A program made the position numbers and the translations under genes. A DNA stretch of 36,713 nt from Kofleriaceae bacterium (GTDB taxonomy: Bacteria > Myxococcota_A > Polyangia > Haliangiales > Haliangiaceae). Below are positions 1 through 6,487 of this stretch, piece by piece; position 1 is the first letter of the stretch; each line of letters begins with the position of its first letter. The stretch spans positions 1 through 36,713 of the forward strand of contig JABFXX010000660.1 of the NCBI GenBank assembly GCA_013368795.1, written 5' to 3'. The notes under the pieces are model-generated. The model did no database searches, was not told the origin of the DNA, and worked only from the letters and a program-made list of their open reading frames with translations.

Positions 1-2
1 CG

Positions 3-347
3 GGCGCACCCGCGCCGACGCCTTCGCCCGCGCCGACGATCCCGCCCGCGCCGACGCAAGCGCCCGCTCCGACTGCACCGCCCTCGCCTACGCAGGCGCC
101 CGCTCCGGTCCCGCAGGCCGCATCGTACGAGGCCGATCCGATGCAGGTGCGCTTCGACGCCGGCCTTCGTCCCGGGCCCGTGCAGCCCACGCCGTTGCCC
201 CCGTCGCCGCCGCCCACGATGCCACGCACCGACGGCGGTATCGGCAACGTCGGCCCCGCACCGGTCGATGCCCCCGCCGTCGGCAACGCCCCGCGCCCCG
301 ACGCTGGAACGATCGGCGGCATTGTGTTCGACGGAGGAATTCGCTGA
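3..347 (+). CDS. Pro/Ala-rich protein, C-terminal part (5' end outside window)
   Basis: An open frame enters from the left edge and stops with TGA at 345-347. The visible 114 residues begin with a low-complexity run built from repeated Ala-Pro-Thr and Gln-Ala-Pro-Ala-Pro units. A second Pro-rich stretch follows, and the tail is Gly/Asp/Ala-rich and ends in GIVFDGGIR. No catalytic motif or membrane segment is visible. Such sequence is typical of a disordered linker or tail in an exported or cell-surface protein, but the main domain lies outside the window, so no function is assigned. The GC-rich repeat keeps other frames open too. This frame is preferred because it is the only plus-strand frame with a stop just before the next gene, 24 bases upstream of the polX-like start. 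Confidence 0.6.
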   Translation, partial: GAPAPTPSPAPTIPPAPTQAPAPTAPPSPTQAPAPVPQAASYEADPMQVRFDAGLRPGPVQPTPLPPSPPPTMPRTDGGIGNVGPAPVDAPAVGNAPRPDAGTIGGIVFDGGIR

Positions 348-370
348 CGCTTCCGCTGTGGTAGACCGCG

Positions 371-2071
371 GTGATGGAGCCGACCACGATCGCCGCGCAG
401 CTTCGCGAGATCGCGGTCTACTTCGATCTCGACGGTGATCGCCACCGCGCGATCGCGTACGACCGCGCCGCAAAATCGATCGAGGCCGCGAAGGGCCTGC
501 ACCGCCTGCTCGACGAGGGCAAGCTCGAGGAGCTGCCGTACGTCGGGTCGTCGATCGCGCGCGTCGTCGGCGATCTCGCGAGGCGAGGCTCGAGCACGGT
601 GCTCGAGAAGCTGCGCGCGAAGTGGCCGGCAGTGATCGTCGAGCTCGCGCAGCTGCCATCGATCGGCGTGCAGAAGGCCCGCAAGATCCACGAGGCGCTC
701 GCGCCCGCCGATCTCGATGCGGTCGCCGCCGCGTGCAAGGCCCACGCGGTCCGCACGATCCCCGGCTTCGGCGAGCTCAGCGAGAAGAAGATCCTGAAGG
801 CGATCGAGGAGCGGCGCACGCGCGGCACGCGCGAGATCCACATCGATGCCGAGCAACACGCGAATTCGCTTGCCGGCTACCTGCGCGCGAGCGACGCGGC
901 AACGCGTGTCGAGGTTGCCGGTCAGGTGCGGCGGTGGTGCGAGATCGTCGAGCACATCGCGATCGCCGTCGAGACCGAGCATCGCGATGTCGTCACCGAT
1001 CGGCTCGCAAACTACGGGCTCATCACGTCGGTCGAGCGCGATGACACCGTCGTGTCCGCGCGGCTCTCCGACGGCATGCGCTGCGAGGTCCACTTCGCGC
1101 CCCGCGCGCGCTTCGGCTGGGCGCTGATCTGCGCGACCGGCTCGCCCGAGCATGTCGAGCAACTGAAGTCGCGTGCGCAGGCCCGCGGCGTCGACGTCAC
1201 GACGCTCGTCGCGCCCGAGGAAGCGGACGTCTACAAGGCGCTCGGCCTGCCGTGGCTGCCGCCCGAGGTCCGCGACGCGACCGACGAGCTCGCGGCAGCC
1301 GACGCCGGCGACGACTTCACCGATCTGATCGAGCTCGCCGACGTCACGACGGCGTTCCACTGCCACACGACGTACAGCGACGGCAAGGACTCGATCGAGG
1401 CGATGGCGCGCGCCGCGGCCGCGCTCGGCATGAAGGCGATCACGATCACCGATCACTCGGCGGCGGCCTCGTACGCCGGCGGGCTCGACGCCCAGAAGCT
1501 GCGCGACCAGCACGCCGAGATGGCCGGCCTTCACGATCTGCCCGTGCGCCTGTTTCGCGGCACCGAGGCCGACATCCTCGCCGACGGCTCGATCGACGTG
1601 CCGATGGAGATCGTGCCGGAGCTCGACGTCGTGATCGCGAGCGTCCACCAGCGCTACAAGGCGAACGAGGACGAGATGACGAAGCGTCTCGTCACGACGA
1701 TGCGCCAGCCATTCTTCAAGATCTGGGGCCACGCGCTCGGCCGTCTCGTGCTGCGCCGCGACCCGATCGCGGTTCGCCTCGACGAGGTGCTCGACGCGAT
1801 CGCCGAATCGCCCGCCGCGATCGAGATCAACGGCGACCCGTATCGCCTCGACCTCGATCCGATCAACGCGAGGAAGGCGGCCGCCCGCGGGATTCCGTTC
1901 GTGCTGTCGAGCGACGCCCACTCGGTGAAGGGGATCGAGGCCGTGCGGTGGGCCGTCGCCATGGCGAGGCGGGCGCGGATCCGGAAGCGACAGGTCTTGA
2001 ACGCGCTGCCGCCGGAACTTCTCGCGGAGCGGATCCGACCACTAGCTCCTGGAACCGCAGCGCGTTCCTGA
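371..2071 (+). CDS. polX: PolX-family protein: helix-hairpin-helix + degenerate polymerase X domain + PHP phosphoesterase
   Basis: It resembles bacterial PolX, a DNA repair enzyme combining a family X polymerase with a PHP-type 3'-5' exonuclease, and its 566 residues match the usual length of about 570. Residues 1-150 hold the N-terminal 8-kDa-like and helix-hairpin-helix region (LPSIGVQKA, IPGFGELSEKK). The polymerase region follows (about 155-300). The PHP domain (about 325-560) keeps all nine expected metal ligands: H330, H332, D337, H362, E399, H426, H454, D515 and H517. The three polymerase carboxylates look lost: the G-S-x-R-R...D-x-D signature reads AGQVRRW...EHIAIAV, and the third Asp position is E239. 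I infer a working exonuclease or phosphoesterase with an inactive polymerase. The start is GTG 371 or the adjacent ATG 374. It lies next to a LigD-like gene, suggesting a repair role. Confidence 0.9.
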   Translation: MMEPTTIAAQLREIAVYFDLDGDRHRAIAYDRAAKSIEAAKGLHRLLDEGKLEELPYVGSSIARVVGDLARRGSSTVLEKLRAKWPAVIVELAQLPSIGVQKARKIHEALAPADLDAVAAACKAHAVRTIPGFGELSEKKILKAIEERRTRGTREIHIDAEQHANSLAGYLRASDAATRVEVAGQVRRWCEIVEHIAIAVETEHRDVVTDRLANYGLITSVERDDTVVSARLSDGMRCEVHFAPRARFGWALICATGSPEHVEQLKSRAQARGVDVTTLVAPEEADVYKALGLPWLPPEVRDATDELAAADAGDDFTDLIELADVTTAFHCHTTYSDGKDSIEAMARAAAALGMKAITITDHSAAASYAGGLDAQKLRDQHAEMAGLHDLPVRLFRGTEADILADGSIDVPMEIVPELDVVIASVHQRYKANEDEMTKRLVTTMRQPFFKIWGHALGRLVLRRDPIAVRLDEVLDAIAESPAAIEINGDPYRLDLDPINARKAAARGIPFVLSSDAHSVKGIEAVRWAVAMARRARIRKRQVLNALPPELLAERIRPLAPGTAARS

Positions 2072-2759
2072 CGGCGTGACCTTCGGCGTCGTTGTCGAAG
2101 TAGACGTGCACGTCGCGCCCCTCGGCGAGCCAGCGCTTCGCGTCGTCGGCCCATGCGCGCAGGCTCTGCTCGCTGTAGCTCGACGCGTACTTGCGCGTGT
2201 GGCCGTGCAGGCGGACGTAGACAAGGTCGCTCGTCACCTCGCGCCACATCGGAAAGTCCGGTGCGTCGCCCATGCAGACCGCAACGTTTGCAGCTCGGAG
2301 AATTCGCGCGCACTCCTTCGTGAACCACGAGCGATGCCGTAGCTCGAGCGAGTGCCTCACCGTCGGCCATGCGCGTAGCGCACGCATGAAGTCCTCGAGC
2401 CGCTCGAGGTTCGCGGTGAAGTTGCTCGGCACCTGCCACACGACGGCCGCGAGCTTCTCGCGCAGCGGCAGGACCTGGTCGCGCAGGCGGATGATCGAGT
2501 CCTCGCAGTCCTTGAGCCGCTTGTAGTGTGTGACAAACCTGTGGCCCTTCAGGGCGAACCGGAAGTCGGGCGGCGTTTCGGTGTACCAGCGCGCATAGGT
2601 CTCCGGCTTGATCTGCGTGTAGAACGAGCCGTTGATCTCGAGCGCGTCGAACGCGCGCGACGCGACCTGCAGCCACTTCTTCGCCGGCGTGTCCGCATAG
2701 AGATGCTGTCGCCATCCCGCGTAGACCCAGCCGCTCGTGCCGATGAAAGCCTGCGCCAC
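1863..2759 (-). CDS. DUF72 family protein
   Basis: The protein begins AQAFIGTSGWVYAGW, the hallmark N-terminus of DUF72 proteins, which have a TIM-barrel-like fold and no well-established activity. Further family landmarks are ALEINGSFYTQIKP, FALKGHRFVTHYKRL, VWQVPSNFTAN, SLELRHRSWF, VYVRLHGH and VYFDNDAEGHAVRNA. I chose GTG 2759 because the frame runs open further upstream but contains no conserved sequence and would enter the divergent gene. The conserved domain ends near 2040, yet the frame has no stop until 1863. The last 58 or so residues are therefore Arg/Pro/Ser-rich and antisense to the end of the polX-like gene, a 209-base convergent overlap. DUF72 genes often lie near DNA-repair genes in bacteria, but the function here is unknown. 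Confidence 0.85.
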   Translation of the reverse strand: MAQAFIGTSGWVYAGWRQHLYADTPAKKWLQVASRAFDALEINGSFYTQIKPETYARWYTETPPDFRFALKGHRFVTHYKRLKDCEDSIIRLRDQVLPLREKLAAVVWQVPSNFTANLERLEDFMRALRAWPTVRHSLELRHRSWFTKECARILRAANVAVCMGDAPDFPMWREVTSDLVYVRLHGHTRKYASSYSEQSLRAWADDAKRWLAEGRDVHVYFDNDAEGHAVRNALRFQELVVGSAPREVPAAARSRPVASGSAPASPWRRPTARPRSPSPSGRRSTARTESRGRPPSSR

Positions 2760-2844
2760 GCCATCGTTTGGTGCATCTAGCAGGCCGAGCCCGCGAGCAC
2801 TCCGTGAGAGTACGCGTGGCACCGAGGATGCAAGGTGTGGACTT

Positions 2845-4557
2845 ATGGCTCGCCGCGCTGCGACGGGAAAGCTCGCCAAGTATCGGTCGATGCGCGACTT
2901 CAAGGTCACGGCCGAACCGAGCGGGGATCGCTCACCGCGCGGAAAGGGCAACAGCTTCGTCATCCAGAAGCACGCCGCGCGCCGGCTGCACTACGACTTC
3001 CGTCTCGAGCTCGACGGCGTGCTGCTGTCGTGGTCCGTGCCAAAAGGGCCGAGCCTCTCGCCCACGGAGAAGCGGCTTGCAGTGCGGACCGAGGACCACC
3101 CTCTCGATTACGCGAGTTTCGAGGGCGTGATTCCTCAGGGCCAGTACGGCGGCGGCACCGTCGCGGTCTGGGATCGCGGGACGTGGCAGCCGGAGGACGA
3201 CCCACACGAGGCGATGAAGAAGGGCCGGCTGACGTTCACGCTCGACGGCGAGAAGCTGCACGGCAAGTGGCACCTCGTGCGAACGCGGCCGCAGGGCAAG
3301 CAAGAGGGCTGGCTGCTGTTCAAGGGGCGCGACGATGCGGCGAACGAGAACGTCGACATCGTCGAGGAAGAGCCGCGGAGCGTGGTCACGAACCGCACGA
3401 TCGACCAGATCGCGGCCGACTCCGACCGCGTGTGGCAGTCCAGCAAGGTCGCCGAACCGACCGCGATGGAGAAGCGCGCCGCGCGGATCGCGAAGGCAGG
3501 CAAAGCGGCGGCGAACGAGGAGCGCGACACCAATCCGCGCAAGAACATTCATCGCAACATCCAGCTCGCGAACGAGGCGGCGAAGAAGGCGCGCGGCAAG
3601 AAGACAGAGCCCGCAGCGCCGCCGTCGGCGAGCGCGGCCAGCGTCGCGGCGCTCGTGCGCCAGCTGCCGCTCGGCTTTCAGCTGACGAACCTCGACAAGG
3701 TGCTCTATCCCGAGCAGGGCATCACGAAGGCGCAGCTCGTCGCCTACTTCGCGGTCGTCGCGGACTGGATGATGCCGCAGCTCCACGATCGGCCGCTGAC
3801 GCTCGTGCGCTGCCCCGAGGGCCGCCACAAGCAGTGCTTCTTCCAGAAGAAGATCCTGCCGGGCTCGCCAAAATCGATCCACACCGTCGAGATCGAGGAG
3901 GAGAGCGGCGAGAGCGTCGAGTACATGCGCGTCAAGGACATGCCCGGCCTCGTCGGCCTCGCGCAGCTCGGCACGCTCGAGATCCACACGTGGGGCTGTC
4001 ACGCCGACAAGGTCGAGCGCCCGGACTTCATGGTGTTCGATCTCGATCCGGCGCCGGACGTCGAATGGGATCGCGTCGCGCTCGCCGCGTTCGAGGTTCG
4101 CAAGCGCCTCAACAAGCTCGGCATCGCGAGCTGGGTCAAGACGACCGGCGGTAAGGGCCTCCACGTCTGCGCGCCGATCAAGCGCACGATCGACTGGGAG
4201 CGCTTCAAGGAGTTCACGAAGCTGTTCGCCGACACGATCGCGGCCGAGCACCCGAAGCAGTACACGTCGAACATCTCGAAGGCCGCGCGCAAAGGAAAGA
4301 TCTTCGTCGACTACCTGCGCAACGGCCGCAACGCGACGTTCATCGCGCCCTACTCGCCGCGCGCGCGCGAAGGTGCGCCGGTCGCGACGCCGATCACGTG
4401 GGAGGAGCTCGCGCACGGCGTCGATCCGCTGTCGTTCACGACCGCGACCGTCCCGCTGCGGCTCGCGAAGCTGAAGAAGGATCCGTGGCACGGCATCGAA
4501 GATGCCGACCAGGCGATCACCGCCGCCGCATGGCGTGCACTTGGAGGAAAACCCTGA
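2845..4557 (+). CDS. LigD-like protein: 3'-phosphoesterase + primase-type polymerase, no ligase domain
   Basis: LigD processes and seals double-strand breaks with Ku in bacterial non-homologous end joining. Residues 35-165 form the phosphoesterase domain with the active residues H43, H49, D51, R53, H85 and Y89. Residues 275-560 form the LigD polymerase (archaeo-eukaryotic primase type) with D399-L-D401 and the third Asp D489, at the spacing seen in Pseudomonas LigD. Between them is a basic, Ala/Lys-rich linker of about 80 residues (200-275) and no ATP-dependent ligase domain (no K-x-D-G motif). The protein would process ends and add nucleotides but needs a ligase elsewhere. ATG 2845 is chosen because an upstream in-frame ATG at 2737 would overlap the divergent gene. 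No Ku or ligase gene is in the window. Confidence 0.9.
   Translation: MARRAATGKLAKYRSMRDFKVTAEPSGDRSPRGKGNSFVIQKHAARRLHYDFRLELDGVLLSWSVPKGPSLSPTEKRLAVRTEDHPLDYASFEGVIPQGQYGGGTVAVWDRGTWQPEDDPHEAMKKGRLTFTLDGEKLHGKWHLVRTRPQGKQEGWLLFKGRDDAANENVDIVEEEPRSVVTNRTIDQIAADSDRVWQSSKVAEPTAMEKRAARIAKAGKAAANEERDTNPRKNIHRNIQLANEAAKKARGKKTEPAAPPSASAASVAALVRQLPLGFQLTNLDKVLYPEQGITKAQLVAYFAVVADWMMPQLHDRPLTLVRCPEGRHKQCFFQKKILPGSPKSIHTVEIEEESGESVEYMRVKDMPGLVGLAQLGTLEIHTWGCHADKVERPDFMVFDLDPAPDVEWDRVALAAFEVRKRLNKLGIASWVKTTGGKGLHVCAPIKRTIDWERFKEFTKLFADTIAAEHPKQYTSNISKAARKGKIFVDYLRNGRNATFIAPYSPRAREGAPVATPITWEELAHGVDPLSFTTATVPLRLAKLKKDPWHGIEDADQAITAAAWRALGGKP
4542..4547 (+). promoter_or_regulatory. Shine-Dalgarno site for the TM2-type gene
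   Basis: A GGAGG-type core lies inside the last codons of the LigD-like gene, about ten bases before the ATG at 4557. It fixes the start of the next gene, whose ATG overlaps the upstream stop as TGATG. Confidence 0.6.
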
Positions 4558-5075
4558 TGCCTCAAGCGCTGCTACCCCCGCGCACCTCCGACCCCGCCGT
4601 GATCGAGCACCGTCTGCTCGACCTCGCTTACACGACGGACTCGATCATCACCGCACCGGTGCTCGCCTACTACGTACCGTGCTCGATCGGTGATGCGGAG
4701 CGCGTACTCGAGCGCCTGGTCACCGAGGATCGCCTGCGCATGGAGATCGACGACGACGGCAACATCCACTACATCATGCCGAACCGGCAGCGCCTCGCGC
4801 CGCAACGCATGTCGTACGGAGGCGCGCTCGCTCGGCAATCACCGCAGGTGATCGAGTCGCATCACACGCCGAACGCCGCGGCCGCCGCGGTCTTGAGCCT
4901 CATCGTGCCCGGCGCCGGCCAGCTCTATGCGGGTCGGCCGCTCTCGGCGATCGCGTGGTTCATGCTCGTGTCGATGGGCTATCTCTTGCTCATCGTTCCC
5001 GGCGTGCTGCTCCACATCCTCTGCATCGCCGCCGCCGCGGGCGCCGCGCATCAATGGCGGCCGAGCATGGCCTGA
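4557..5075 (+). CDS. TM2-type small membrane protein with N-terminal helix-turn-helix-like region
   Basis: A 172-residue protein. The first 85 or so residues are soluble. They look like a small winged-helix-type segment (HRLLDLAYTTDSIITAPVLAYY, then DAERVLERLVTEDRLRMEID), but that fold is inferred only from pattern. Residues 105-165 carry two hydrophobic spans separated by a short turn, with PGAGQLYAGRPLSAIAWF in the style of TM2-domain proteins. The start ATG overlaps the LigD-like stop (TGATG) and has a GGAGG-type ribosome site, so it is probably co-translated with that gene. Whether it is linked to DNA repair or simply in the same transcript cannot be told. Its 3' end overlaps the convergent small gene by 25 bases. 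Confidence 0.75.
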   Translation: MPQALLPPRTSDPAVIEHRLLDLAYTTDSIITAPVLAYYVPCSIGDAERVLERLVTEDRLRMEIDDDGNIHYIMPNRQRLAPQRMSYGGALARQSPQVIESHHTPNAAAAAVLSLIVPGAGQLYAGRPLSAIAWFMLVSMGYLLLIVPGVLLHILCIAAAAGAAHQWRPSMA

Positions 5076-5266
5076 TCGACGGCGCGCCGCGCACCGTCGA
5101 CCAGCCGCGAGAGCTCGTAGATCGGCATGTCGAGCAGCCGCGCGCCTTCCTCGACGGTAAGCACGTCGGTGAGCACGCTGCGCACGACGTGGAGGCGAAG
5201 CGACTGCTCGGGCGAGAGCTGCTGAGGAACGCCGTGGATCGTCGTGACGATTCTGCGCCGTCTCAT
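5051..5266 (-). CDS. small protein of unknown function (71 aa)
   Basis: A short frame, 15 bases downstream of the DUF4105 gene and on the same strand, so likely its operon partner. The sequence is mostly helical in character, with a stretch (VEEGARLLDMPIYELSRLVDGARRAV) that reads like a small helix-turn-helix or DNA-binding motif. That is only a resemblance. There is no signal peptide, no membrane span and no Cys. The start ATG is followed by a basic N-terminus (MRRRR). I do not recognise the family. The low-complexity-free sequence and the tight spacing support it being a real gene. Confidence 0.55.
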   Translation of the reverse strand: MRRRRIVTTIHGVPQQLSPEQSLRLHVVRSVLTDVLTVEEGARLLDMPIYELSRLVDGARRAVDQAMLGRH

Positions 5267-5281
5267 GCGTAAACCGTCGCC

Positions 5282-6451
5282 TTACGCGAGGCGGCGGGCA
5301 ATTTTTTCGCCGAACGCGATGATGAACAGCGGAATAAACGCTGTGAGAACAGGCACCCAGATCGGTTGCTCGAGCACGCCGACACCGCGCAGCGCGGACA
5401 CGAACGCGAGCTCTGCGCAGCGAAGTTGCGCGTAGCGACGCCGCTTCGCCTCGCCCAGGAACGGCAGCACCGCATCGAGCGGCATCAGCACGAGCACGTT
5501 CTCGTTCCAGCGCACGCCCGGGATCGACGAGATGATCGCGAGCCCCCAGATGACGACGCCCCACAGCGTCAGGTAGAGCGAGGCCCACGCGGTCGCGATC
5601 CGCTCGAACCTGCGCCGCCACGTCGCGACGAGCAGCGGGACCGCGAAGATGAGCACGAGCGCGAGCATCTGCGGCCGCCAGCCGTTGCTCTCCGTCGGAA
5701 ACGCCGGGCCCTGACGCTTGTAGAGGAGCCGAGGCTCGACGTGCAGCGCGGTCTTCACGCGCTCGCGCAGCACGTCGGGATGGAACATCGCCTGCCACAG
5801 CGTCGGCCTGTCCTCGGTTTGGCGGCCGATCACGAAGTCGGCGATCGCGACGAGCTGCGGGATCGGTGCGAGGCCGCGCTCGCCCATCTCGCGAAACGTC
5901 AGCGGATAGGCGACGTCGGAGCCGGCCCGGAGCGCACCGCCCGTGGCGCGATCGATCAGGTCGCGCAGCCGCGTCGTGCAGTTATTGAAGAAGTGGTCGT
6001 AGTGATACGTGCGCTGCTCCGGCAGCAGCGAGTCGAGGATCGCCTTCTCGATGGTGCGAGCTTGCTCCGGCGAGAGCGGCAACACCTGCTCCCAGATGTC
6101 GCGGTCCTCCCACTGGTAGAACCCGATCATGTCGGTCCACGACTCGGGGTCGACCCAGAACGCCTGCTGGCCGCGCAGGAAGTGCCAGACCATCGGCGCG
6201 CCTTCGTTGAAGTTCGTGACGCCGTAGTTGAAGCAGATCGGCTCGGGGCTGGTCTCGTAGTTGAGGCAGATCGCGGCGTGACCGAACCGCTCGAAGATCC
6301 GCGGGCCGACGCCGAACGTCAGCAGGATCACCTGCGGCGGCTTCTCGCCGAGGTACGTCCCCATCGCGCCGGGCTCGAGCCTCCTCGGCTGCGCGCCGGC
6401 GGAGCTCACCGCGGCGAGGACGATGACGACCGCGAGGACGACGCGCTTCAC
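5282..6451 (-). CDS. DUF4105 (Lnb-like) periplasmic-domain membrane protein
   Basis: The protein has a signal peptide (KRVVLAVVIVLAAVSSAGA), a periplasmic DUF4105 domain of about 250 residues and four hydrophobic segments at the C-terminus. DUF4105 is the N-terminal domain of Lnb, a lipoprotein N-acyltransferase described in Bacteroides, and the length and layout fit. Likely catalytic residues are the His in RFGHAAICLNY and the Cys in FFNNCTTRLRDLID, a Cys-His arrangement of the papain/NlpC kind. Family landmarks include CFNYGVTNF, FWVDPESW and YHYDHFFNNC. GTG 6451 places the signal peptide at the start; GTG 6475 would add eight residues. It follows the M16 genes by about 37 bases on the same strand. 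An acylation role here is inferred from the family only. Confidence 0.8.
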   Translation of the reverse strand: MKRVVLAVVIVLAAVSSAGAQPRRLEPGAMGTYLGEKPPQVILLTFGVGPRIFERFGHAAICLNYETSPEPICFNYGVTNFNEGAPMVWHFLRGQQAFWVDPESWTDMIGFYQWEDRDIWEQVLPLSPEQARTIEKAILDSLLPEQRTYHYDHFFNNCTTRLRDLIDRATGGALRAGSDVAYPLTFREMGERGLAPIPQLVAIADFVIGRQTEDRPTLWQAMFHPDVLRERVKTALHVEPRLLYKRQGPAFPTESNGWRPQMLALVLIFAVPLLVATWRRRFERIATAWASLYLTLWGVVIWGLAIISSIPGVRWNENVLVLMPLDAVLPFLGEAKRRRYAQLRCAELAFVSALRGVGVLEQPIWVPVLTAFIPLFIIAFGEKIARRLA

Positions 6452-6487
6452 GTCGACAAGTATGGCCCGCTCCACCCTCGCGTGCCG

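Noticed and set aside
3..120. A possible short CRISPR-like or satellite array in the Pro-rich repeat at the left edge
   Set aside because: The repeats are a few codons long, in frame, and match a Pro/Ala-rich protein. There are no spacers of constant length.
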